From the NCBI RefSeq assembly GCF_000143535.2, contig NC_037310.1, positions 1,736,001-1,800,000 on the forward strand: 64,000 nt of DNA, given 5' to 3'. How positions within the stretch are numbered: the first letter of the stretch is position 1; each line of letters begins with the position of its first letter. A program made the position numbers and the translations under genes. The notes beneath the pieces were generated by a model that saw only the letters and a list, made by a program, of their open reading frames with translations, had not been told where the DNA came from and made no database searches. This DNA comes from Botrytis cinerea B05.10. Taxonomy: Eukaryota > Ascomycota > Leotiomycetes > Helotiales > Sclerotiniaceae. Below, one piece after another: positions 36,848 to 47,875 of the stretch.

Positions 36848-36975
36848 TGCAACCAGTTAAACTGGCAGTTGGATGGCTTCAAACTAAACGCACTGCCAGT
36901 GGAGGTTTCGATAAACTAATAAACTAGCCAATTTCAAGTTGAACTGGCACACTATTGCCTACACTGGCTGCGGGT
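36848..36975. mobile_element. Probable hAT terminal/subterminal repeat cluster
   Basis: The motif ACTGGC/GCCAGT and shortened ACTGG/CCAGT forms recur at least six times within about 130 bp on both strands, which is typical of hAT subterminal transposase-binding sites. Part of it (AGTGCAACCAGTTAAACTGG at 36852) matches in inverted orientation the sequence just outside the other end of the transposase remnant (35701 leftwards: AGTGCACCAACTGAAC). Element boundaries and target duplication not resolved. Confidence 0.45.
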
Positions 36976-38032
36976 GGAGGGCACGGTAGATAAGACCATG
37001 GGGTCGGAGGCGGGCTAGCTGCAGTAGGGCAGGAATTCCCTATTATGTAAAGGATTTCATTATATGGTTGTATTTCAGGATCACGGCGGCTATGTAAATG
37101 CGCCTAAGAATCGTTCATTCATTTTAAATATTTATAAGTATATAGATATTGGTAATCCCGGAGTCACTCCCTGGTGGCCTTTGCCCTAATAGTGGGATGC
37201 TACGAGAATGGGGCCTCTGGCCGTTAAATAATGGGTATCTGACAGATGCTCCACCAGCGACAGCCGGGGTACAACATTCGCTTTCTGCGGAGAAGTCCGC
37301 GCGACGAGGGTTCATTAGACTGCTATGTGATGTGGTGCTACATAAATAGATACGTTTTTATCATGGACACCTTACAAGGGAAGGAATATCCTCACGATTC
37401 TGTACTACTTTCAGGTCACACAGATAGGGTAGCTTTGCTACGCCGCAATATTACATGCGAAAGTGTTGTAGCTTGTCAATCCATTTGAAATCATTATAGT
37501 GAAGGGTGATAGTTCATTTCCAGATGCTGTTTATTGGTGCGGTTGAAGAGGTTATGATTGATAAGGGCATTAGTACCAGCATGCCCAGCTGGGCTGGGTG
37601 AGCCTTTGTTGAGCAAGGGGTGACATACGAGTACACCTACTGTGCGAGGACTCAGCTAATTGTCACTACAACGTTCCGATCTGGACAAGTGACCGAGAGC
37701 ACGCATACTACTTCAAACTGCTGATCGAGCTGCATGGTCTTAGCGCATCTGAATATCATGAAGTTGCATCAAAGCATAGTAGATTAAAGCATTCTTTAAT
37801 AAGCACAGCTAGATTTGAGGAAGAAAAAAGCGAGAAACTATGAGGATTTATATTAATACAAACTTAGAAATATAGATCTGTGTTAAACTATAGACAATTC
37901 TACAAAAAAGAGAAGTTAGATTAGATAAGAAGTGCGGTTCTATATAAGAGGATCTCACATAATTATATACAAAGCCACTATTGATTCAGGTCATGATTGT
38001 TGTGAATAATATTCTTTTGGTCCAAAGAAATC
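36976..38032. other. Intergenic, about 1 kb, with a GC-richer island
   Basis: No supported gene. From about 37150 to 37330 the base composition is visibly more GC-rich than the surroundings and includes a small hairpin (GCGGA-GAAG-TCCGC near 37287). Its origin is not recognised. The rest is AT-rich and includes the diterpene synthase promoter. Confidence 0.35.
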
Positions 38033-41000
38033 ATGGAAGTCTCCAGCTCTTGTCACAAACAAGCACGAGCATTGCTCGCCGAATTAGCAGCAAAGTGCAA
38101 TTTGGGATCTAGGAAAGGGTTTGGGTCAATGTCCTCGTCATTATATGACACAGCATGGCTTTCTATGGTGCAAAGTCCAAAGACGGAGTCTGGGAACGAC
38201 GTGGCTAGCACGTGGTTGTTTCCAGAATGCTTTGATTTTGTGTTAGCACAACAGCTACCCTCTGGGGCCTGGGAGTCTTACGCCACGCCAGTCGATGGCA
38301 TTTTGAATACGGCTGCAGCTCTACTGTCTCTGATCCAGCATTTGAAGGTCCAACCTGACAGTCATGATTGGCGACTCAGATCCCAGAAAGCTCAGGTCGC
38401 CCTGAAGAAGTTACTGAATGAATGGGACATGCATTCGACGGACCAAGTTGGGCAGGAGATTTTGATCATTTCACTTCTGAGTCTACTTGAGAACGAAGGT
38501 GTTTCGATAGAATTTTCACAGCTTAGTGCTCTGCGCGCTGTCCGAGATGCCAAGCTGACCAAAATCCCGCCTTCGACGATTTACAAAATCAAATCTACTC
38601 TGTATCATTCTCTCGAAGCTTTCATCGGTCATATTAATTTTGATAATGTCAGTCAATGGCGAGAGGGAAATGGTTCATTGATGAACTCTCCTGCGTAAGT
38701 GGTGACATCCAGTGTCTTGGGTGATTATCAAGCTGACCACAGAAGGGCTACGGCTGCATATCTGATGAACGCTTCAACTTGGGACGACCAGGCCGAATGC
38801 TACCTCAGGGACGTCGTAAATCGAGACAGTGGAGTTCATGGTGGAAGTGTACCCTGTGCCTGGCCAACAACTATATTCGAGATCAGCTGGGTGAGTCGTA
38901 ATCGCACACCAAATAGAACAATTATTGAAAACTAATTTTACCCTGCAGGTCATTCCCACACTTGCGGCAGTTGGCGTGTCGGCAGACCCGTCTGATACAT
39001 CGGTATTTTCCAAGTTGCTGCAAGATGCACTGGAGCAACAGAAGGGACTTCTTGGTTTTGGTGAGTATCTGATTCTAGAATGCTAAATCCGTCATTCCAA
39101 ACTTGCTCTCAGGTGGCCAGTCACGAAGAAACCTACCAATCACACGTGCTAACATTCAATCAAAAAGCTCCTGGGGTCTTGCCTGACGTGGATGACACAT
39201 CCAAAGGATTGGAGGCCTTACATTACTTAGGTTACAATAGCAGCGCCGAGGCCGTTATTCGGATATTCGAAGGCGAAGAACACTTTTTAACATATCCGGG
39301 AGAACGGAACCCCAGCTTCAGTGCCAACTGCAATGTTCTCATCTTCCTTCTGGGCCGGGACGACCGCACCCAGTACGTGCCGCAGATTACCAAAGCAGTC
39401 CGGTTTCTAGCAAGTCAAGCATTCAACAAGAATGTGAAGGAAAAATGGGTAGGTCTGAAACTACCTCGTGGGAAAACTAAGCTCACGGCATTTCTAGCAC
39501 CGTAATGAGTTATATTGGATGATGCTGATAGCTCGCGCCTTTGAGCTCCTCTACTGTAACGAAGAGATTGCCCAGGCGGTATTTGAAGCCAGTGCCAGTC
39601 TAAAGTGGCAGGTACCCATGATTTTGCTTCAGGTCCTCATGCGCATACTGAACACTCAGCAAAAGAATGGGTCTTGGGACGGAATTTGCGAGATAACGTC
39701 GTACAGCATCTTGGCTTTATCTTCATTGCTCAAATTGCCTTTCGTCAGACAACTAGATAAAGGAAAGATCATATCCTCTATTACCTTGGGGAAGTCGTTC
39801 CTCCTGTCATACAGGGATGAATGGACCAAAGGCCAGTATATGTGGATAGAAAAGGTGACATATAGCTCGAGCATACTCAGCGAAGCATACTGCCTGGCTG
39901 CCTCGCTGGTTCAAGTACCCTTCTTGGTGGAACCCGAAACGGTTTCTACCATCGGAACATCCCTGGAAAGCAAGGGATTCCTAGTTCCCGAAAAGATTCT
40001 GATGAGTATGCATAAAACCGGGAGCCTCATGTCTCTCACTCTTCTATTTCGTGATACAGAGCTAAGCACCTTCCGAATTGCCGAGATGCAGGCCTGCTTT
40101 GCTCTGCAAGCCTTGCAACAGCATCCGACAAACATCTTCCCTCGGACAGCTAAGGGCAAAGACAAGTACGTCTTCATCATACCGCTGGCTCTCATATTAT
40201 GCGCAGCAGCCCATGGCTCCTCGGTTAGCCTCTCCGTTTTGTACGAGATGATGGTATTGTCTATCTTGAACTTTCACGCAGATGAGTACATGGAGGGTAT
40301 TATAGAAAGGCACTTTGAAGCAGATTTAGATTCTGTTCGCCGACTCGTCAGGCAGCTCTTTACCGATCCCCATACCGATTCTCGGAGTGGTGTGGCCAAT
40401 CGCAAGACCAACGGCTCGACTAATGGCCATAACAGAGCTGACTACGATGTGAAAAACGTTGGATCATCGTCCAACGGCCACGTTGATGGTCTTGTCAACC
40501 CAAGCCAGCACAACGGCTTGGGAAATAGGCCCTCGCTGGATGATGTGAGAGTTGTGCTCTCTCAATTTAAGAGGCAAATCTTGGAGCACCCCGCTGTTCT
40601 ATCGAGTCCTGCCCGGCTTCAAGCGCGACTCGCTTTCGACCTGCAGACCTTCCTCCTAGCGCATATCATGCAAGCGGAAGATAACTGTCGTCTGCGTGCG
40701 CAGTCGAGATCTCATGAGAGTGAGAGTGTCCGAAATGAAGGTAATGATGCCCACAGATTCAAGGAGAATCTGCCTCTGCAGTATCACAACCCAAGTCGAT
40801 CCTTCTACTCCTGGGTGCGGGGCACCTCGGCCGATCACACCTCTTGTCCGTTCTCCTTTGTCTTCTTTGAATGTCTAGTACTCGACTCCTTATCTAGCAC
40901 CGAACAGACTCGCACTGCCGGCACGTTAGTCTCTTCGCGCACTACATACCTTGCTGAGGACGCCTGCCGCCATCTGGCCAGCCTTTGCCGCATGTACAAC

Positions 41001-41288
41001 GACTATGGGTCTCTAGCACGCGATGCGGAGGAGCGCTCCCTCAACTCTGTCGGCTTTCCGGAGTTCTGGGATCGCGCTGGGAAAGCTGCGTTCGTTAGTG
41101 ATGACGTCAAGTCGGAGCTCCTGTGGGTCGCCAAGTATGAACGGCGCGGACTAGACACAGCGATGACACTGTTGGAAAGGGAACTGGGGCCTGGCGACCT
41201 GATAAATGCCCTACGAATGTTCGTCGATGTTACGGACCTGTATGGTCAGATATACGTACTGAAGGATGTCGGTACGCGCACCCAGTAG
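38033..41288 (+). CDS. Bifunctional copalyl diphosphate/kaurene-type diterpene synthase
   Basis: Five exons (38033-38694, 38743-38890, 38949-39060, 39168-39448, 39498-41288) give 997 aa, the size of fungal bifunctional CPS/KS enzymes. The N-terminal region has SMSSSLYDTAWLSMV and QLPSGAWESY. The class II (protonation-initiated cyclase) motif is DVDD at 314-317 in APGVLPDVDDTSKGLEAL; it becomes in-frame only with the 107-nt intron 39061-39167. The class I (diphosphate-ionising) motifs are DEYME at 663-667, a D(D/E)xxD/E variant usual in fungi, and the NSE-type motif N902-D-x-x-S906-x-x-x-D910, followed by LNSVGFPEF. An Asn/Gly/Ser-rich linker lies at about 690-750. The enzyme should convert GGPP via copalyl diphosphate into a tricyclic or tetracyclic diterpene; the product and stereochemistry cannot be read from sequence. 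Confidence 0.93.
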
Positions 41289-42867
41289 AGAGTTTGTTAT
41301 ATTTGATTGGGTAGTATACTATCTAGTCTCCTACTCATGAGGTCTACATCGCTAAATTAGCTCGCAAGAGATTCTTCGCCTTTACTTCTGTAGCTCTTGA
41401 TCACAATGCATATATATCAGTTTATATAGTTTTTTTTTTTTGAATACATTAAGAATAGTTAACCAAATAAATTAATTTAGTTAGAAAACAAAACTAGACT
41501 CGGGAAATCTTTTGGTAAATATAATATTCTATTTAATCAATCTAGCTGTAAAACTATAAAGATTTTAGGTTACGATTGAATAATTTCTATTTTAGGTAGT
41601 TTACATTTTGTATAATACAATGAAGCATCTTATCTACCCTATATCTGTTCATATGGGGTTTTGGGGTTGTAAGAAAACAAGCGCTTAAGGGTTGAGCGTT
41701 CCAATCAGCAGTCGAGACGGCATGAAACCACGACCAAAACCGCTGTTTTGAGTAGTTTGAACCGTTGCACTTAGACATAGGCTATGATAAATTCTATCGA
41801 AGTTAGTTGCAGTCAAGAAATCCTCCCTTGTGAAAAGGGAAAAGGTTGCCTGAAAGAATACCAAGCAACGGTCATACTTGAGATTTACATTCCAAACGTG
41901 TGACTTTCTATACCATACTATATTCACAATATAAATACGATGGTGTCTGTTTGTTGGAGAAAGCAGAGGCGCCTGATAATGATGTTTTTACCCGTTGATG
42001 GTTTTTTGCTCGTCACATTATTGGATTACGCTCTTTCAAATACTACAAATAGCTGGGAATGGAGCACAACACCATCATTACGGAAATCGCCACAAAATTA
42101 TCTCCTTTGAGAAATTCTTTAGGATGTCGGGCGTGATTAACCAAATTTTGATGTTTGTGCAGGTAGTTCGATGCATGAATGTTCGGTGAATGAAGGTAGG
42201 GTTACCATCTTATGGAAAACGTATGTTTGAAATTGAGGATCTGGGATTGGGAGATCATTTTGGTTGCATCAACTCTCAAGCTCAATCTTTGTTGATGCTT
42301 TTGAATTTGAAGCCATCTGGTGAACAACAAGACTCTTCAAGTGGTGTTATTGGAGCAGATATTCTAGTAATCTATTGGTTTTTTCAATCCTAATTCTTAT
42401 TAGAGTTCAGGGGTGTCGCTTCCGGGCATAAACGAAATGTTTAAAATCTGGTGGTCGGGGTACAACAATACTCGAAGGAGTGAATGCTTGAATTCTTCTT
42501 TCTCGATTTCAAAAATCCTTTTCCTGTAGTCTTGATGGCTTTTTGTCACTTTGATGGAAGGCATAATACTGCAATCCTCTGTTCTCACCACAATACGCCA
42601 CCTTGGTAATGTTATGTTGATACTTTCAAGACAATGTTTGCATGGAGATCTGTGAACATACAGACAAACAGTGGCTGGTCAAAACATTGCAGACATTTAT
42701 ATATATCAGTTGTATTATTCATCATAAAATTCAATCCATCTCTCAGGACAAGGAATCGAACTCCAATTCCAATTTGAACGCCGACCCAAAACCCTGCTCA
42801 CAAGCGAAACGACTCTTTAGCCACCCAAACAACAACACCAAATTACTCCATCTCTCTCTCCGCCCTT
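41289..42867. other. Intergenic, about 1.6 kb, AT-rich
   Basis: No supported gene or clear repeat. Short frames lack domains. This interval appears to separate the accessory region from the conserved right flank. Confidence 0.45.
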
Positions 42868-43266
42868 CTATCGATGCCTCTCCTTCTCCGCATACGTCTT
42901 ATTCCAAGGTTTCTTATCCTTCACACTCTCCATCAACGCCGTGCGATCAAAAATCGTATCCCTATATACCTATTAGCCGTTTCCCTCTTTTCCTTCTCTT
43001 TCACCCACTCCCATTTCCACCACACATCTCCCATCACAATAAAATACACATCCACGCACCTATAGGAAATCACAAAAGGTTAATACATACATAGGATCTT
43101 GCTCAATATGCGGTTTGATATGAGCATTGAAGGAATGTAACTGCGAATCCATTCCTGCCTTGATGCTGTGGTGAGGAGAAGGTTTTAGCAAGGCGTTGGC
43201 GCCGATGAGACCGCCGATTGCGGCAACGGTCATTACGATTGCTTCTCGCTTTGCCATCATTGACAT
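42868..43266 (-). CDS. Small single-TM protein, 89 aa, probably organellar
   Basis: Two exons, 43266-43091 and 42961-42868, joined by a 129-nt intron (GTATGT...TATAG, phase 2). Residues 8-27 (EAIVMTVAAIGGLIGANALL) form a membrane helix or uncleaved anchor, followed by a soluble tail with HSFNAHIKPHIEQDPM, then exon 2 with FDRTALMESVKDKKPWNKTYAEKERHR. The regular, charged exon 2 in a consistent frame argues for a real gene even though I do not recognise the family. Size and features recall small mitochondrial membrane proteins; that is a guess. A GTA microsatellite lies about 35 bp upstream of the start, in the probable leader. Confidence 0.65.
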
Positions 43267-43298
43267 TTTATGGTGGTTGTTTGGTGAGATTGTTGTGA

Positions 43299-43300
<2 letters not shown>

Positions 43301-43332
<32 letters not shown>
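43301..43332. repeat. GTA trinucleotide microsatellite, about 10.7 copies
   Basis: Uninterrupted (GTA)n over 32 nt, 35 bp upstream of the start codon of the minus-strand 89-aa gene, where it would read (TAC)n in the 5' leader. Confidence 0.95.
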
Positions 43333-43334
<2 letters not shown>

Positions 43335-44204
43335 AGGGGGAGTTTCAAGTGACTTTGATGTCGGACAATGAGGAAATGTTATGATTCTTATTTGTTCCTG
43401 ATGCTATATACAGAATATTAAAAGATCCTCCCTCATCTCCTCCTTCCAAATCCATCACATACCTATCGCTCATCAACCAACACAGTTGTTGTAAAATCAG
43501 CAGGATTCCTCGCCCCAGACGAAGAGGTCGTACGATAGATGATGAAATCACCCCACACATGATCTGAGCGGGCGCAATGGACCACCCCGCATTTTGAACC
43601 AGCATACACATGTTGGCATAATATGAGGAGAGCGTGCCATTTAATTGTTCGATCGCTTGCATAAATGGTCTTTTATCATGATTTGTGTTTTGGATGTCGT
43701 ACGACCTGTTGTGTGACATTTGCGTGATGATCGGCATGGCAGTTAATTTCGGGAAGGGGCTGTGATTGTTGGAGAGTTTTCATGGCACCTTCCGAAGTAC
43801 GTCTGGTGGTCCTGTGTAGGAAATCATTCTATTTTCACTGTCGATGATAGCCGTGTAAATCATGATTGCATCTAGTTATCACATAATATTTCAAGTCCAA
43901 AGACCCAATGAGACTCCTCAATCAATATCTTCCAGTTCTGCTACCGATTCTCCAAAAAAACATGCTTCCGCCATCCATCTGTATCATGACCTTAGCTCTC
44001 AAGCTACTGCAAGAATGCCAAAGACAACGTCAATCGTCAATGAGAGCACTTGGAAATCAAATTACGCCAATACTTCGTTCTTGACATTTCCATGCTGCAG
44101 TACTCCTTGATCTAGCTTTTGTGGCACCATCTTAAAAGACATCTTCATCATACCTAGTTATACATAAGAAGCTCTTTAAGCTAAGTGATTGTGAATTCAT
44201 CATT
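43333..44204. other. Intergenic, about 870 bp
   Basis: A 130-codon minus-strand frame (43737-43345) starts with ATG but shows no domain and runs up to the leader of the 89-aa gene, so I do not accept it as a gene. Nothing else is seen. Confidence 0.35.
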
Positions 44205-47200
44205 TCAAGTATCGTCGCTTGCCACTGTCTCTTCGCTTCTCAGTTGCCCACTAAAGATACTTTCGCTTTCTTCAATTGCGCTTTCATCTTCTGAGACTTC
44301 CGCATCACTATCCAGCATTACAATCTCTATATCTTCCATATGAATTATGAATTCTTTGCGTGATTTTCCAATCCACTTTAGCAATTCATGATTCTCCATT
44401 GGACTATCAAGAAGCTGCTTCAGATGCTCTTTCAGTGCATTCAGAAGCTTCCTTCGTTTATCAACGGCTGAAGTCCTAGATGACTTCTTCCTCGCAGCAG
44501 CTTGTGCAATGAGAGTCTTTGATACTTTCTCTGCTACAGTGATCACTTTTGGAGGTAGGTCAACAACACGCGCTAGAGCAAGACCATAGTGTTGTTCTTT
44601 AACACAACCTTGATCAAGCTTGTAGAGCATTGTCATGGTGGTCGGGTCTCTCATGTCAACTGACAAATGGTAGACTCTAACTCCAGGGCGCTCAGACATG
44701 ATTTGTGCTTATCTCTGTTAGCAAGCATACTCGTCAGAAAATAAAAGGTTTTTCGAACCAAGCTCCTTGAAGTGGGTGGCAAACCAGATGAGTGCTCGAC
44801 TCTCTGATAATGCTTCTGCAATGCTTAGAGCGATCGCTAGACCGTCCCTTGTACTGGTCCCCCTACCAAGTTCGTCGATTATAGCAAGACTCTTCTCATC
44901 AATATTTCTACAACTACGGGTCAGTAAAACTGAAAATGAGAGAAAAAGTCTGGAATGAACCTAAGGATAAATGCTGTTTCTCTCATTTCCGATGCGAAGG
45001 TAGAAACGTTTGCTTCGATACTATCGTCCATTGACACGCGAGCAAAAAGCTGATGAATCATCGGAAAAGATGCATAGCTTGCTGGCACGAAACAACCAAC
45101 TTGCGCCATCACACTCATAAGAGCGATCCCTCTTATGTATGTACTCTTTCCGCTCATGTTACATCCGGTAATAATTTGAAAACGAGATTGCTGTGTTGCA
45201 TAATAGTCGTTGGGTACAAATTTGTGTGATGGCACCTAAAGAGACTGGATTAGTATTTTGAAACGATATAAATCGGGCCCTACATGCCTTGTCACGAATG
45301 GGATGACGGCCAGACTTGATAGCAATGTAATCAGTAATCTCCGGCCTGACGTAGCAATCTTGGTTCGTGACTAGTTGCCCAAAGGAAGTCATCATATCGA
45401 GCATGGCAATACTCTCACACACTTTAAAGAGGTTAGGGATTTCCGTTCGTACATTTTCAAGGAGTTCCTGTATGGTTTTATCGCTTCCCAAGATGACCTC
45501 TATGTGAGAATCTTCGATTTTCTGGTTGAGCTTTATCAAATCTAGAGTCTGGCATTCGAGATAACCTTTTCTGCGAAACCGATTGATGAGTACATCTGGT
45601 ATAGCTCGACCATTGAATTCATTTTCGGAAAAGCGGAGGTAGTATTTTCGGAGGTTATCGAATCTAGTTTCTCCTTGAATTTCATAGTTCTCTGGCACCA
45701 ATATGAGCAAAATACAGTACAATGGAAGAAAGTGAGCATACGATGGATTTCTGTCACATGCTGATGTACATCTTCGGTCGCCTCTTTGAAGGTTTGGCGC
45801 GCTACATCCAAGAAACCACTGACCCCCGCTTTCACAGCGTATGTTCTTTGGTTTCGTAGATCTAGAGGAGTCTTCTGGTATGTAACATCCTCATTTATGA
45901 CCTCATCAATGAATTGTATTGTAGAGTTTACCGCTTCTGTACGACAGTTATTACGTATCTGAACCAACAGCTCTGATCGAGCACCCGATAGACTCTCAAA
46001 GACTGGACTGATAGATTGTGCAAAGGATTTTAGCATCAGAATGTTATTGATATCTTGTTCCGAATTCCAAATACCTGGCAAATTCGGGATGATAATAAGC
46101 TACATCATGTCAGGAGATATTGGCACAGATAGACTCGGGGACATACACAAGTAAGCAACTTTTCAATGTCAGGAATTAACTTCAAAGCTAAAACTCGATT
46201 AGTCAGAAACGGCACACGAGAGTAGAATTGGATTATGCGTCGACATGAAGAGCGATGAAACCCATCCCGCGTCGAGAGCACACAAAGATATGGTCATTGG
46301 ACTGACCTTGTCTAGTTTGTAAGAACATATCATCATTTTCCGACAACTCGGCTAATGCGTCGTAGCGTGCGGCTATTAATGTTGACTGGGTCGAAGGCTG
46401 TAAAATATTACTTCTCAGCAGTCGTGATCCCATTGGTGTCAGCGTCTCATTCATCAGTCCAAATAAACAATCTTTTGACTTGGCATTCTGCAAATTCTGG
46501 ATTAGTTCAAGTGATTGAATGGTAGCAAGATCTATCATCATAGAATCCTCCGAGGGCTGGTATTTAACTCGGAGAGAATGAAATGCAAACGTGAGAGACA
46601 AGCTCATATCAATGTATTTCAGTGCCTACGTGTATAGTATATGTTAGGACATTTTTCACGAGGAGGGAGGAAGGGGCAGCTGTCAAAGCTTACAGCAGAA
46701 AAGCAGCACACTGAAAAGTAATTGCCTCCGATAGCCATCTTGATCGCCTCGAGATCTTCTTTGAACGCCAGTTGCTGGATGTATTCAATACCACACGTTT
46801 CTGACCAATAATGCCGATCTACCGTAACAATTCTGGCCCCCAGTATGTTCTCTTCCACGATTTGGTACATCTTAGATTTCGGGTTCGGAGGCCCGGAGGT
46901 AGACACAATCAAAATCTGGGTAGGTTCGAAGACCTGTAGTTTATGAAGAGTCTTGACATAGAATTGATTGTCGCAGATCTGACTAAGGACTGCTTCACCA
47001 GTTGAAATGTTGACGAATGCCAATCCGACAGTCGGAGATACTCCACGGCCTTCACTGACAGCACAAATGATCTGCTGAGATTCACCACCTCCAAGAATGG
47101 AACTTGCTCGCGACCGACGCCCAGTGCTTGGGCGGGCTGTACTAGGACGAGCAGTGCTTGAACGACGACCATGAGGAGGCAAGGAATATGAATTAGAGTT

Positions 47201-47269
47201 TGTATAGCCACATGGATAAGATGTAGAGCTAGTACTGTAAGAAGTTGAGGGTCTTGATAATGAAGCCAT
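44205..47269 (-). CDS. msh4: MutS homolog MSH4, meiotic crossover factor
   Basis: Eight exons (47269-46694, 46625-46307, 46187-46147, 46099-45742, 45691-45288, 45235-44961, 44907-44759, 44707-44205) give 874 aa. After a Ser/Arg-rich N-terminus come the MutS connector ([20 protein letters not shown]), core and clamp domains ([15 protein letters not shown] region), and the ATPase: [18 protein letters not shown] (Walker A), [17 protein letters not shown] (ABC-type signature region), [13 protein letters not shown] (Walker B) and WFATHFKEL. No mismatch-binding N-terminal domain is seen, as expected for MSH4. With MSH5 it stabilises Holliday junctions in meiosis. Intron 5 (45287-45236) appears to use a GC donor (GCATGT) with a perfect TACTAAT branch site. 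Divergent from the Notchless gene. Intact, so the sexual cycle gene is preserved. Confidence 0.95.
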
Positions 47270-47875
47270 TCTCAATACCGCCTAGTATTCCTTTGAAACA
47301 TATATAAGCTCGAATCTGTGGAAGCATCACAAGTTAACAACTAAAGTGTTATTTCGGGTATCAGAGTGGATGGATTGCTCATTGCTAAGATCCAACGAAG
47401 ATATGACTCTCCTTTCTGTATCAATGGCATCAAATAACAAGATTGTAATGCGATGAGATGAAATGAATATGAATGAATTTGGTCATCCCCATTTGATAGA
47501 TACCACCAGTACGTACATGGTAGGTATTATTGTTGAGAGTTGGAAATTGATTGCATGTGATTTACAGGAAATGTGGAGAGAGTGCACAGAGAGTCTTGAC
47601 AGGGTTCCTGCAGATGTTAAGCAGTTCAATGATTGGTTCACGTGCTGATGACTTATCAGGGTCTTATCGATAAGCGGCCAGACCCACAAATTCTTTTTGC
47701 AAAAATGTGTGAATGGAATAATCCTTGACGACTATAAATTTCCAGAAATACCCCCCGCAAACGACCTTTCCTCTTTTCTTATCTACATCTTCTCTATCAA
47801 AACTTGCGAAGAGGCAGGTCTTTTTTTAAATCCTCTGCGAATACACCATCGATCAATCCTTCAACTTTCTCGATC
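47270..47875. promoter_or_regulatory. Divergent promoter interval of msh4 and Notchless genes
   Basis: The 606 bp between the two start codons contain no supported gene. Inferred from layout. Confidence 0.5.

Noticed and set aside
39113..39167. Reading the diterpene synthase through this segment as coding
   Set aside because: It inserts about 18-24 residues just before DVDD, whereas splicing it out yields the conserved GFAPGVLPDVDD spacing and has a GCTAAC branch site.
43345..43737. 130-codon minus-strand frame starting with ATG
   Set aside because: No domain or splice partner, and it runs up to the probable leader and repeat of the 89-aa gene.
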